Assembly (NCBI GenBank): GCA_038251885.1
Contig: JBBSAX010000001.1
Coordinates: forward strand, 1 to 64,000
Direction: 5' to 3'
Length of the DNA stretch: 64,000 bases
Source: JAHCHG01 sp038251885
GTDB taxonomy: Bacteria; Acidobacteriota; Blastocatellia; Pyrinomonadales; Pyrinomonadaceae
Shown here piece after piece: positions 26,243 through 35,123 of this stretch. Within the stretch, counting starts at the first letter, position 1. Every line of letters starts with the position of its first letter. The translations under genes were made by a program, and so were the position numbers. The notes under the pieces were generated by a model, which saw only the letters and a list, made by a program, of their open reading frames with translations, did no database searches and was not told the origin of the DNA.

Positions 26243-26881
26243 ATGAAAAAATTCATCTATCTATTATTTATAACAATAATTTTTTGCAATTGTATCTCAG
26301 CGCAAGAATTAGTATTTCCCAAAAACGCCATTGCAGATAAATCGAAGTTATCTGCAACGATGTCAGAATTTGCAATGACCGTAATCGCAGATTATAAGGG
26401 GCAAGGTCGTGATGAGAGCTATTTGAACAATTTATTCAGACTTCAAATGGTCGCCGGGGATTATGCAAATGCTGTTGAAACAATTATTTCTTTTCGTAAA
26501 AATTATGATGCAGGTAGTCGCAATTTACCTCATTTGCAATACGAGCTTTTTTCAAATGCGGAAATAAAACGTCGGCAAAGTCAGGATGAATTTGAAACTA
26601 TTTACCGGCAATTGTTTAAAAAAGAATTCAGCAAATTAGATAACAAAACTGCTTTCATTGTTGAAAGGCAATTTAACGCTGATGTTGAAAGGTTTGAATC
26701 TCAATGGCAATCATTACTGGAAAAATAAAAGGATAAAGACCGTATCGATTTACGTGATGCTATCGAGTTATGCAAGGCATTTAATAACTATCAGGTGTAT
26801 AAAAATATTGTTCCGGCTTCCACCGCCCTTTTGTTGGAAGAAAATAATACCCGTTACGGGATTCAGCCGAGATACGGGTAA
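26243..26881 (+). pseudogene. CocE/NonD-type hydrolase, N-terminal fragment with a nonsense codon
   Basis: A signal peptide (MKKFIYLLFITIIFCNCISAQ) is followed by a helical domain (LFRLQMVAGDYANAVETI). At 26726 a TAA interrupts the frame, but the same frame continues KDKDRIDLRDAIELCKAFNN and then YQVYKNIVPASTALLLEENN to a second stop at 26881. This arrangement resembles the N-terminal domain of CocE/NonD (S15-like) hydrolases in Bacteroidota. The catalytic domain is absent. It is a truncated pseudogene; the family assignment is from memory of the N-terminal pattern and is moderate. Confidence 0.55.
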
Positions 26882-27049
26882 AAATTCCCGTTGAAGGGAA
26901 TCGGCTCTAAATACCGCATTACTTTTGGCTAGGTGCTTAATGATCAGGTTTATAAAAATATTGTTCGACCTTTGCGGTAAAGAGGAGTTTTAACACAAAG
27001 AACGCGATGTGGAAGACGCAAAGTTACGCGAAGGAATCGTGTTTCAAGC

Positions 27050-27523
27050 TCACTTTTGCTTCATCATTTTGTAAGAAAATCCCCTATCGTTTTCGCCCAG
27101 CACCTCAACAAACAAAGTGTTCTCATCGAGTTTTGTGTATTGTATTTTCTTCGGAAAATCGTGGGTTAGGTTTTCAAATGAAAGTTTATTTTTCACGGTT
27201 TGGTTCAATACAAATTCTATCGCTTGACCATTATTTTGATTAACGACCTTTGCCTGATATGCAACTTTTTTGTCGGTTGTTTTGATGGACAAATACTCGG
27301 TGATTGTTTCTTTTTCGGCTCTTATTTTGGAAGCCGTTCCTTCCAGCGAACAATCGGCATTTACTTTCCATGTTTCGTAATTTTCTTTGTTTTCAATTTT
27401 CCACCTACCTTCTAAAAAATGCAGGTTTTTGAGATTGGTCTCGTCTGCTTGAGCAAAGGCATTAGAAGCCGTAAACAAAACGAATAAAAGTGTGGCGAGT
27501 TGGATAGATTTGATGTTTTTCAT
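27050..27523 (-). CDS. DUF6265 family secreted protein
   Basis: 157 residues: signal peptide to NAFAQ (about 25), then a lipocalin-like beta barrel beginning LHFLEGRWKIENKENYETWK, typical of DUF6265. The NLTHDFPKKIQYTKLDENTL segment is also family-like. Function unknown. It is transcribed leftward and faces the CocE remnant. Confidence 0.75.
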   Translation of the reverse strand: MKNIKSIQLATLLFVLFTASNAFAQADETNLKNLHFLEGRWKIENKENYETWKVNADCSLEGTASKIRAEKETITEYLSIKTTDKKVAYQAKVVNQNNGQAIEFVLNQTVKNKLSFENLTHDFPKKIQYTKLDENTLFVEVLGENDRGFSYKMMKQK

Positions 27524-27537
27524 ATTATTTGACTTGA

Positions 27538-27670
27538 ATGGAACTCGGACTCTCTCGTCCGACAGATTTTTGAAAAAAATCTAATTGTGTTTGATAAAAT
27601 TGAACCAGAGTTTTTTTACACGCTACTCAAATGATTTGCCTTTCTTCAGACAAGAGTGTCCGAGTTCCAT
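27538..27670. mobile_element. MITE-like element with imperfect terminal inverted repeats
   Basis: The left end ATGGAACTCGGAC (27538-27550) is repeated exactly in inverse at 27658-27670; the match extends inward with a few mismatches for about 26 bp. The 133 bp element has no gene. Inside is a perfect hairpin AGATTTTT-GAA-AAAAATCT (27564-27582). No target-site duplication is obvious. It lies between two leftward genes and may act as a terminator. Confidence 0.6.
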
Positions 27671-27686
27671 ACTTTTTAAGACTCAA

Positions 27687-28055
27687 CTAGTTCATCGAAT
27701 GCAGCGCTACTTTATTCCCTTCGGTATCAATAAACATCGCAAAATAGCCCATTTCCTCACTAATCTGAGTTTTTGGGACAATCACATTGCCGTTATTTGG
27801 CTCAACTTTGTCTAAAATAACCTGAAGATTTTCGCCGCCGTTAAGATAAACCGTTACGCCGTCGCGCGAAGGTTTATAATCTTCGCCGCAGACAATTGCT
27901 CCCGAAACATTTTCGCCATCAGAAGGAAACATACCCATTTTTGTCCCAAACATATCTATTTGTTGAATTTCAACTCCAAGAATTCCCTTGTAAAATCCGA
28001 CCGCTCTGGCGAAATCGCCCGACGGAATTTCAAACCAACTTATCATATTTTGCAT
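27687..28055 (-). CDS. VOC-family protein
   Basis: 122 residues: MISWFEIPSGDFARAVGFYK, then GILGVEIQQIDMFGTKMGMF and a final GYFAMFIDTEGNKVALHSM, the VOC fold of the PhnB/bleomycin-resistance-like type. The EGNKVALHS end matches a common subgroup. Substrate unknown. The AraC-type regulator lies upstream in the same direction (79 bp gap). Confidence 0.85.
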   Translation of the reverse strand: MQNMISWFEIPSGDFARAVGFYKGILGVEIQQIDMFGTKMGMFPSDGENVSGAIVCGEDYKPSRDGVTVYLNGGENLQVILDKVEPNNGNVIVPKTQISEEMGYFAMFIDTEGNKVALHSMN

Positions 28056-28133
28056 TTCATTTTTCTCCTATATTTTCTAACTGCTGACATAATGCAACAT
28101 CTTAAATTTTCAAAATTGTAAAAATGCGACAAG

Positions 28134-28949
28134 CTATTCGGCATCCCAAAAAAGTTTCGACATTTTGAGATTATTCGCGTAAAACTGCTTCGGACTGACT
28201 CCGGTAAATTCCTTAAAATCTTTGATAAAATGGGCTTGATCGTAATAATTTCCTTCATACGCAACGGCTGTCAGGCTCGTAAACTGGTTATTTGCAATCA
28301 TTTTCAGCGTGGATTGCAAACGGATTATTTTTGACAATTGCTTGGGACTAAGCCCGATGGCGACGGAAAATTTTCGTTCCAATTGGCGGCGGTTTATATT
28401 CAATTGGTCAGACAATTCGTCAACCGATAATTGCCCGTTTAATTCAAACATCAGTGCGACGCTTGCTTTGGCAACGCGATCAATTGATTCAGGCGAACTT
28501 AATCTTTCCAGCAAAAACGCTTCGATTATCCGAATTCTGTCAACAGTTTCGGGAGCAGACAACATCGCTTTTTCAAGCCGGATTCCGTCTTCTCTGAACA
28601 ATTCATCAAGCGTAACAGGTCGGTTTTCCATTTCAACAATAGGGATTGTCGCAAACGGGATAAATCCTTCGGGATGAAAACGGACAGCAAAAATACCTGT
28701 TTCGCCCGTCGGTTCAATTTCCAAAGGTTCGGTTATCTGCCCAAAAACACAGCATTTAGGTTGGATAAAAAAGCTGCCGTTGCTGCGATATTGCCGATAT
28801 GGATCGCCGTGTTCAAAAATCATTTCCATACAGCCATCCGGCACAATTCTCTGCTTTTCGGGCGTGTCCTCTTTTGGCAGATCAAGCGTCCAATAGCATT
28901 TCACAAATGCGGCAAGATCAATATTTGGCTCGTAGGTTTTGTAACTCAT
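28134..28949 (-). CDS. AraC-family transcriptional regulator
   Basis: 271 residues. The N-terminal half (LDLPKEDTPEKQRIVPDGCM; EMIFEHG; FIQPKCCVFGQITEPLEI) is the DUF6597-type sensor domain, and residues about 170-265 hold two HTH motifs (SVDELSDQLNINRRQLERKF and FTSLTAVAYEGNYYDQAHFI) plus the FKEFTGVSPKQFY end. Co-oriented with the VOC gene downstream, which may be its target. Confidence 0.9.
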   Translation of the reverse strand: MSYKTYEPNIDLAAFVKCYWTLDLPKEDTPEKQRIVPDGCMEMIFEHGDPYRQYRSNGSFFIQPKCCVFGQITEPLEIEPTGETGIFAVRFHPEGFIPFATIPIVEMENRPVTLDELFREDGIRLEKAMLSAPETVDRIRIIEAFLLERLSSPESIDRVAKASVALMFELNGQLSVDELSDQLNINRRQLERKFSVAIGLSPKQLSKIIRLQSTLKMIANNQFTSLTAVAYEGNYYDQAHFIKDFKEFTGVSPKQFYANNLKMSKLFWDAE

Positions 28950-29092
28950 AAAGTATTTTCGGCGGACAATTTAGAATACATTACGATTTTTCAATCCTTC
29001 AACTCTTTCAAGGCACTAGGACGCAAAGTTACGCCAAGGTTTTTTAATCAATCTGTCAGTGCGAAAATTTCTGTGCTAAAATTCCGAATATT

Positions 29093-29326
29093 ATGACAAA
29101 TGATTTAACACAAATTGTGGCGGAAAAGATGCAGGTTTTGCCGATTGAAGAACAGCAAAAGGTGGTGGAGTTTGTTGAATTATTATCGAAGCCGAAAAAG
29201 CAAACTCTTTTGGAAAAATTAGCGGTGATTAGTAGCGGTGTGCCTGATGAGGTTTGGGAAGAACTCCCTACAGATGGTGCAGAAAATATTGACCATTATT
29301 ACGGCTCGCCAAAAAAGGTTAAATAA
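29093..29326 (+). CDS. Antitoxin-like DUF2281/VapB-type small protein
   Basis: 77 residues. VLPIEEQQKVVEFVELLSK is the DUF2281-like N-terminal helix pattern seen in VapB-type or orphan antitoxins; the C-terminus (VWEELPTDGAENIDHYYGSP) fits the acidic tail of this group. No intact toxin gene follows; a toxin-like stub is just downstream (29336-29415). Without a partner its present role is unclear. Confidence 0.65.
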   Translation: MTNDLTQIVAEKMQVLPIEEQQKVVEFVELLSKPKKQTLLEKLAVISSGVPDEVWEELPTDGAENIDHYYGSPKKVK

Positions 29327-29335
29327 AAACTCGCA

Positions 29336-29415
29336 ACATCGACAAAATTCTCACGCCCGATAATCATTTTGAACAAGAAGGCTTGATAATTCATGTTTAT
29401 TCATTGATACCCTAA
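29336..29415 (+). pseudogene. PIN-domain (VapC-like) toxin, C-terminal stub
   Basis: The frame reads NIDKILTPDNHFEQEGLIIH and then VYSLIP before TAA. The ILTPDNHFEQ(A)G pattern is the conserved end of PIN toxins paired with DUF2281-type antitoxins. Only about 26 codons remain, directly after the antitoxin-like gene: the toxin has been deleted. Confidence 0.6.
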
Positions 29416-29523
29416 ATTGAAATTTACCCTTATTCAAAAAATCTCTATCCATTATCAATTACTTACCAAAGACTATCGCTGATCCACAAAATGAGATTAA
29501 AAAAGTAATCAAAATTAATTAAA

Positions 29524-30651
29524 ATGAAGTATTCACCAAGAAAAATCTATTATTACTTTAGTTTGGTTAGTGTGCTGACTTTGATTGCTCTGATTTTCAC
29601 GCTGATTACTTATTTCGGAGCAGTCAGTGAGGGAAGAAATATAAATTTATGGGCAGTTGCCGGTTCAATTTTTATCGGATTTTATTTGTGGGGCGTATTT
29701 TATCCCATAATTTTCCGCATTACCGAACGTTTCGGCTTCGGGGAGAGACGGTTTTTTCTTCGCAATTTATTGCTTCACATAGGATTTGGATTCTCTTTCT
29801 CGATCATTCACTTTATCATTCAATCGACTTTCACATGGCTGATTAATCCGATTTTTCAGGAACGTTTTCCGGTGTTGCTCACATACCTTCGTTCATCATT
29901 CTTAGGAAGTTTATATCTGGGATTACCATTTTATGCGTTAGTTGTTTTTGCTTCCCAAACGTTTCTTTCCTATCGGCAAATTGCCGAAAAAGAAAAAGAT
30001 GCCGCACAGCTTAAATCGGAACTTGCACAAGCACAACTCAAAGCGTTAAAGATGCAAATACAACCGCATTTTCTCTTTAATACATTAAATTCGATTTCGT
30101 CCCTGGTCTTGACCGATCCGCCGACGGCTTATGAAATGATTGCCAAACTCGGCGATTTTCTGCGTCTGACTCTAGATTATAACGAAGATCAAATGGTTCT
30201 GCTGCAGGAAGAAATTCGCTTTCTGCGAGCCTATTTGGAAATTGAGCAAAAACGATTTTCCGACCGTTTGCAGGTCAAATTCGATGTCGAGGACACTGTT
30301 TTGAGTGTTATCGTTCCTCATCTGGTTTTGCAGCCGATTGTCGAAAATTCAATTAAACATGCAATGTCACAAAGAAGTAGCGGCGGCAAAATTATCATTA
30401 AAGCCCGTAAAATAGAACAATTGTTATCCATTCAGATCGAGGATAACGGAACCGGAAATGCGATAAGTTCGTATGAAACAAATATTGGTTCAGATTCAGG
30501 AACAGGACTGGAAAACATTCGTTCGAGACTCAAACATCATTACGGTGAAAATTTTGATTTTGAATTAAATAAAAATCTTGACAACGGAATGACTGTCAAT
30601 TTAATTCTGCCGTTTAATTTCGACTTTGAGAACACTGTCAACTCAAAATAA
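29524..30651 (+). CDS. LytS/YehU-type sensor histidine kinase (second pair)
   Basis: 375 residues: four transmembrane helices in the first ~155 residues, a coiled coil, then a His-kinase domain with H-box IQPHFLFNTLNSISSLVL (His182), N-box PIVENSIKHAM and G-box GSDSGTGLENIRSRL. It is co-linear with the kinase at 10532. The response regulator starts 3 bp after its end. Confidence 0.92.
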   Translation: MKYSPRKIYYYFSLVSVLTLIALIFTLITYFGAVSEGRNINLWAVAGSIFIGFYLWGVFYPIIFRITERFGFGERRFFLRNLLLHIGFGFSFSIIHFIIQSTFTWLINPIFQERFPVLLTYLRSSFLGSLYLGLPFYALVVFASQTFLSYRQIAEKEKDAAQLKSELAQAQLKALKMQIQPHFLFNTLNSISSLVLTDPPTAYEMIAKLGDFLRLTLDYNEDQMVLLQEEIRFLRAYLEIEQKRFSDRLQVKFDVEDTVLSVIVPHLVLQPIVENSIKHAMSQRSSGGKIIIKARKIEQLLSIQIEDNGTGNAISSYETNIGSDSGTGLENIRSRLKHHYGENFDFELNKNLDNGMTVNLILPFNFDFENTVNSK

Positions 30652-30653
30652 AA

Positions 30654-31448
30654 ATGACCAAAAGCCCGATAAAAGTTTTGATCGCCGATGACGAGCCGCT
30701 CGCCAGAGAACTGATCGCTGAATTATTAAAAGACTTCACCGGATTTAAAATAATCGGAGAGTGTTCAAACGGCAAAGAAGTTATTGAATCTATCCGCAAT
30801 AAATTGCCTGATCTGATTTTTCTTGACGTGCAAATGCCGCAAATGGATGGTTTGTCGGTCATTGATAATATTCAGCCGGAAGATTTGCCTGCAATCATCT
30901 TCGTGACAGCGTATGACCAATATGCCATTCGGGCGTTTGATTTTCATGCTGTCGATTATCTGCTCAAACCGTTTTCAAAAGAGCGGTTTCAAAAGGCTCT
31001 CCAACATGCGGAAGAACGGATATTTAATAATCTATCCATCCAAAATGCTCAGTTGCAAATCTCATCCTTGATTGAAACTTATCAAAATAAACCGCCCCAT
31101 TTAAAGCGAATGTTTCTCAAAGACAAGGGAAAGATCATTTTGGTCGAACCGGAAAAAATTGATTGGATCGAAGCTGATGATAAATATGTTCGTCTGCATA
31201 TCGGCACCAAATCTTATCTGACCAGACAGACCTTAAACGCCCTCGAAGCCGAACTGGATTCACAAATCTTTTCCAGAATCCATCGCTCAAACATTGTTAA
31301 CCTGATTCGAGTATCAGAAATGCACCCACTATTTAACGGCGAATATATGTTGATTTTAAACGATGGAACAAAGCTCACCTTGAGCCGCAACTATCGAAAC
31401 AGATTTTTTGAGCAGTTTGGAAGAAGTTCAGTTAATTCTAATCTTTAA
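30654..31448 (+). CDS. LytTR-family response regulator (second pair)
   Basis: 264 residues: receiver domain with LIFLDVQMPQMDG (Asp58), TAYDQYAIRAF and KPF, followed by a LytTR domain (FLKDKGKIILVEPEKIDWIE, then IHRSNIVNLIRV and LSRNYRNRFFEQFG). It pairs with the kinase directly upstream. The next gene (MBL-like, 31564) begins 115 bp later and may be a target. Confidence 0.92.
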   Translation: MTKSPIKVLIADDEPLARELIAELLKDFTGFKIIGECSNGKEVIESIRNKLPDLIFLDVQMPQMDGLSVIDNIQPEDLPAIIFVTAYDQYAIRAFDFHAVDYLLKPFSKERFQKALQHAEERIFNNLSIQNAQLQISSLIETYQNKPPHLKRMFLKDKGKIILVEPEKIDWIEADDKYVRLHIGTKSYLTRQTLNALEAELDSQIFSRIHRSNIVNLIRVSEMHPLFNGEYMLILNDGTKLTLSRNYRNRFFEQFGRSSVNSNL

Positions 31449-31563
31449 ATTACTGCCTCCCATCCTACTTTTCCGGCTTTCGGCGACAAAACTGTTTCGC
31501 GGCTGTAAAATCAAGGTTATAAATATTAAGCGAACAAAATATAAAGTATTTCGCTCAATATTT

Positions 31564-33132
31564 ATGAAAACAAAACAGTCATTTTTATTTTTTTTACTGT
31601 GTTTATTTTTACTGATTCAGCAAGCTGTTCCGGCAGATGGTTCAATTGCCAAAAAAGTTCGAACAAATGACCGGACTAAAGTGCAAGCACAAGAATTAAT
31701 ACGTTCTGCGCTTGAAGCCATGGGCGGAGAGGTTAAAATTCGTGCTTTGAAAAACATTCAGTTCGAAGGTATCGGACATATTTTTGCCGTTGAGCAATCG
31801 GAGCGACCCGAAGGTCCTTGGATTGTTAATTATCTACAAATTAGTGAGTTAAGAGATTTATTAAATCAACGTGTGCGGACGACCACCCAACTGCGAAACA
31901 GTCAGATTCCGCAATGGGTGGAAACAACTCAAATTGTTGCCGATGGAATTGCCGCTGCTGAACGCGCCGGAAAATTTTTCCCCGCAACTTTTCGGCAAGC
32001 CGAAACCGCCAGCCAAAATCTGGCTCTTGCCCCTGAAAGAATTCTTATAAACGCGCTTGATTCAACGGATTTGCGGCTGGAAAAAGACATTCAAATGCAA
32101 AGCGTTCGGCAAAAGGTTGTTAAATTTACCCGGAACAAAATTCCCGTCACGATTTATCTCAATTCCGAAACTAATCTGCCGACCGCCGTTGAAACGATAA
32201 ATACATCGCCTTATGACCATTTTTGGACAATTTGGGGCGATTACCCGGTAAAAACTTATTACACATACTGGACACTGGAAAAAGGCGGAATCAGGTATCC
32301 GCACCAGTGGGATGTTGAGCGGATAAATATGCCTTACAGCAGTTTTACGGTCACGAAAATGCAGATTGATAAAACGCTTGAAAGTAAGGATTTCACTATT
32401 CCCGACGATGTGAAACAGAAATTTACCGTGATGCCGAAACCTGTCAAAATTGATGAAATCCCGCTTGGTCGCCCGGATCGCCCGGCGAAAGAGATTGCTC
32501 CCGGAGTCGTTAAATTATCAGGCAGATGGGATGTGGCTTTCGTCAAACAGACTGACGGCATCGTTATTATCGAAGCTCCGATCTCTTCGGGTTATTCCGC
32601 CAAAGTTTTAGAAGAAGCCAAAAAGCGTTTCCCTGACGCTAAGGTGAAAGCCGTTATCACAACCTCCGATGCGTTCCCGCACCTTGGCGGTGTTCGTGAA
32701 TATGCGGCACGCGGAATACCAATTTATGCACTTGATCTGAATCGTCCGATTCTCGAACGGTTGTTATCAGCGTCATATGCTTCTATTCCCGACCTTCTTC
32801 AGAACAACCCGCGTCAGGCGAATTTCAAAATAATTTCAAATAAAACCATACTCGGAGACGGTTCTAACAGACTTGAGCTTTATCCGATTCGCACCGAAAC
32901 CGGTGAACGGATGATGATGATCTATTTTCCCGCACACAAACTGCTCTACGCCAGCGATTTAGTGCAAAAATCACAGAAAGGCGGATTTTTTATGCAGCAG
33001 TATTTATCGGAAGTGATTCAGGCAGCCAAAAGAGAGAATTTGGAGGTCAATAACGTATTTGCCATGCACACTGATCTAACTCCTTGGGCTGAACTGACAA
33101 ATGATGTTGAAAAGCAAATTAACGGTTATTAG
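31564..33132 (+). CDS. Secreted MBL-fold-like protein with a degenerate metal site
   Basis: About 522 residues from ATG 31564 (signal peptide MKTKQSFLFFLLCLFLLI... to VPADG); an in-frame extension into the preceding gene is not supported. The C-terminal third has the metallo-beta-lactamase-like fold order (GVVKLSGRWDVAFVKQTDGI; IIEAPISSGYSAKVLEEAKK; AVITTSDAFPHLGGVREYAA; PIRTETGERMMMIYFPAHKL). The usual THxHxDHxGG metal motif reads TTSDAFPHLGG, so most metal ligands appear lost or changed. The N-terminal part is DUF-like. Possibly a lipoprotein-type carrier-like or non-metal hydrolase. Confidence 0.7.
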   Translation: MKTKQSFLFFLLCLFLLIQQAVPADGSIAKKVRTNDRTKVQAQELIRSALEAMGGEVKIRALKNIQFEGIGHIFAVEQSERPEGPWIVNYLQISELRDLLNQRVRTTTQLRNSQIPQWVETTQIVADGIAAAERAGKFFPATFRQAETASQNLALAPERILINALDSTDLRLEKDIQMQSVRQKVVKFTRNKIPVTIYLNSETNLPTAVETINTSPYDHFWTIWGDYPVKTYYTYWTLEKGGIRYPHQWDVERINMPYSSFTVTKMQIDKTLESKDFTIPDDVKQKFTVMPKPVKIDEIPLGRPDRPAKEIAPGVVKLSGRWDVAFVKQTDGIVIIEAPISSGYSAKVLEEAKKRFPDAKVKAVITTSDAFPHLGGVREYAARGIPIYALDLNRPILERLLSASYASIPDLLQNNPRQANFKIISNKTILGDGSNRLELYPIRTETGERMMMIYFPAHKLLYASDLVQKSQKGGFFMQQYLSEVIQAAKRENLEVNNVFAMHTDLTPWAELTNDVEKQINGY

Positions 33133-33163
33133 TCAACAAGTTTTTAGATCCTGAGGATTTATT

Positions 33164-33802
33164 ATGGGTATTGAAAATGTTTTGGATTCATTACACGCAA
33201 AAGTTAAACAAGTCAGATTTTTGCAGTATTTTACCGTCTTTAATCGAATGCTCTTGGCAGTTTCATTTATACCGTCGGGAATGACTAAAACTCTAGGCTA
33301 CCGCTTTTCGCAACTTTCACTTGATTACCAGGCAGGATATTTTTTTGACGCATTATATCGAACGGGCGGTTGGTATCGTTTTATCGGGATGGCGCAAGTT
33401 ACAGCCGCGATTTTGCTGCTTTTTCCGCGCACCGCGACACTTGGAGCAGCGATATTCTTTCCCATCGTCTTGAATATTATGCTGATCACATATTTCGTTG
33501 ATTTTCAAGGAACATGGATGATTACTTCTCTCATGTTTTTGGCAAACTTATATTTGATCTGTTGGGATTACGATAAATTCAAAGCTATTCTGCCATTCAA
33601 TTCGGCAGAAGCGAAACCATTTGTTCTGCGAAAATATTTACTTTTTATTTTGCTCGGCACAATAGGCGGAGTTTTAGCATTTTTATTTTTTGCGGGGATT
33701 ACGGTTTATTTTTATAAATTAGGAATTTGGGGAGCCATTGGCGGAGCAATCTTTGGAGGCTTGATCGGATATATCAACGCCCGACATTTGCAAAAAATTT
33801 AG
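33164..33802 (+). CDS. DoxX-like integral membrane protein
   Basis: 212 residues with about five hydrophobic helices. MLLAVSFIPSGMTKTLGYRF, then YRFIGMAQVTAAILLLFPRT are DoxX-like. A C-terminal pair of helices and the GGAIFGGLIGYINARHL end follow. It lies 31 bp after the MBL-like gene and 32 bp before the TlpA-like gene. Operon partners suggest membrane redox or thiol chemistry, unproven. Confidence 0.65.
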   Translation: MGIENVLDSLHAKVKQVRFLQYFTVFNRMLLAVSFIPSGMTKTLGYRFSQLSLDYQAGYFFDALYRTGGWYRFIGMAQVTAAILLLFPRTATLGAAIFFPIVLNIMLITYFVDFQGTWMITSLMFLANLYLICWDYDKFKAILPFNSAEAKPFVLRKYLLFILLGTIGGVLAFLFFAGITVYFYKLGIWGAIGGAIFGGLIGYINARHLQKI

Positions 33803-33834
33803 TCGAATCAGGTTAGTGGTTTACACAAATAATT

Positions 33835-34452
33835 ATGAAAATGGGCATATACTTTCTTATTTCGCAAGCGATTTTAATTCTAATCGGATTAATTTCAATC
33901 TTTGGTGCGATTATTATATTTCGCAAACAATCTAAAAGAATTCCGCATTACGTTTCAGCTGTTTTTTTGTGCCTGACCTTACTTGGCTGCCTGACAGGAC
34001 TGGTCGGCACAATTTATTTTAAAAGGCTTTTTGGAATAGACAGAGAAGGAAAAGCCGCACCGAATTTGGCTTATCAAGCTCTGCCTGACGATACATCTAA
34101 AAGTCTTTTTGACCACCAGGGAAAAGTTATAATTCTGAATCTTTGGGCAACCTGGTGTGGACCTTGTCTGAAGGAAATGCCCGCACTCAATCGAATTCAA
34201 AAAGATTTTAAGGACAGAAATGTGATTGTTTTAGCGATTTCGGATGAAACCAAGGAAGAAATTATAAATTATCTTGAAAAAAATAAATTCACGATTAATT
34301 TTGGCACAACAAACGATTCAAACTATTTTCGAGAGGATTCAGTTCGACCAACCACCTTCATAATTGACCGCGACGGTATAATTTGTGAAGTATTTGTTGG
34401 AGAAATGAATTATGAAAAGTTAAGTCGAGCAATTAATTATTACCTCGAATAA
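33835..34452 (+). CDS. TlpA/ResA-type membrane-anchored thiol-disulfide protein
   Basis: 205 residues: two transmembrane segments (ISQAILILIGLISIFGAIII and VSAVFLCLTLLGCLTGLVGT), then a thioredoxin-fold domain with the WCGPC motif in NLWATWCGPCLKEMP (Cys108, Cys111) and cis-Pro in SVRPTTFIIDRDG. Acts on the outer face of the inner membrane, reducing or oxidising periplasmic thiols. It ends the operon started by the MBL-like gene. Confidence 0.9.
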   Translation: MKMGIYFLISQAILILIGLISIFGAIIIFRKQSKRIPHYVSAVFLCLTLLGCLTGLVGTIYFKRLFGIDREGKAAPNLAYQALPDDTSKSLFDHQGKVIILNLWATWCGPCLKEMPALNRIQKDFKDRNVIVLAISDETKEEIINYLEKNKFTINFGTTNDSNYFREDSVRPTTFIIDRDGIICEVFVGEMNYEKLSRAINYYLE

Positions 34453-35123
34453 GAAAACTGACTTGGGAGTTAAACAAGAATCAAGTCAAATACAAGTTAA
34501 GATAATAATATACTTGACTCACCTAAATTATTTAGTTCTGCTGAATTTGTTTTAATGTTCTACACCCGCTTTAAATTGAAATCCAAAACCGGCTCGCCCG
34601 ATTGATGACACCTAAATCTATTGTTATAGCTGATGTTACGATGAACAATCCACATACGACTTTGAATTGTGTAGAGTTCAATATTTAAACAGGTTCTGCA
34701 CTCGGACTTTATTTTACTTTGGATTTAATCGAGCGATATATACACTAAATTCCGCGCTCGGTGATAGCTCTTTATGTGAATAGACGGAGGGTAAACAAAT
34801 TTTGCAGCTTTGGTAAATGGATGGACAACCACATTTGCCTTGATAAATCTCGCTTCCGCTTATTACAACTTCCTTAGCCTTTTCCGCCATTCAGATCTAC
34901 TCTGCCTCCGCTAACGATGCCCTCATGTCGGACAGTTTCAAAAACAAATGAAATTCGTTAGGCGATAGTAATTTCCTGATTTTCAGTCGGTTCAAAGACC
35001 AATCCCGAACAAAAAATCAGCCGTCGGATTGTTTCTCTACGCGCTCAGAAAAGTAAAAGGCAAGTGAAAAATTTATTATTTACAAAACGCAAATCTCAAC
35101 AATTCTTTCAAAAACTTTCAAAT
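34453..35123. other. Long intergenic region at the boundary to the conjugation locus
   Basis: 671 bp without a recognisable complete gene. It contains thiC-tail copy F (34836-34892). To its right a leftward frame (about 34896-35010) of some 35 codons looks weakly coding (RLKIRKLLSPNEFHLFLKLS) but has no start and no recognised family. It marks the change from patchwork accessory genes to type IV secretion genes. Confidence 0.6.
34836..34892 (-). repeat. thiC 3'-end repeat, copy F (degenerate)
   Basis: The minus-strand reading is MAEKAKEVVISGSEIYQGK, compared with MAEKAKEFVDKGSEIYQGN in copy A. It is more diverged than the other copies and lacks the thiC stop. It lies 231 bp beyond the end of the leftward conjugation operon, at the border of the two halves of the window. 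Confidence 0.75.
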
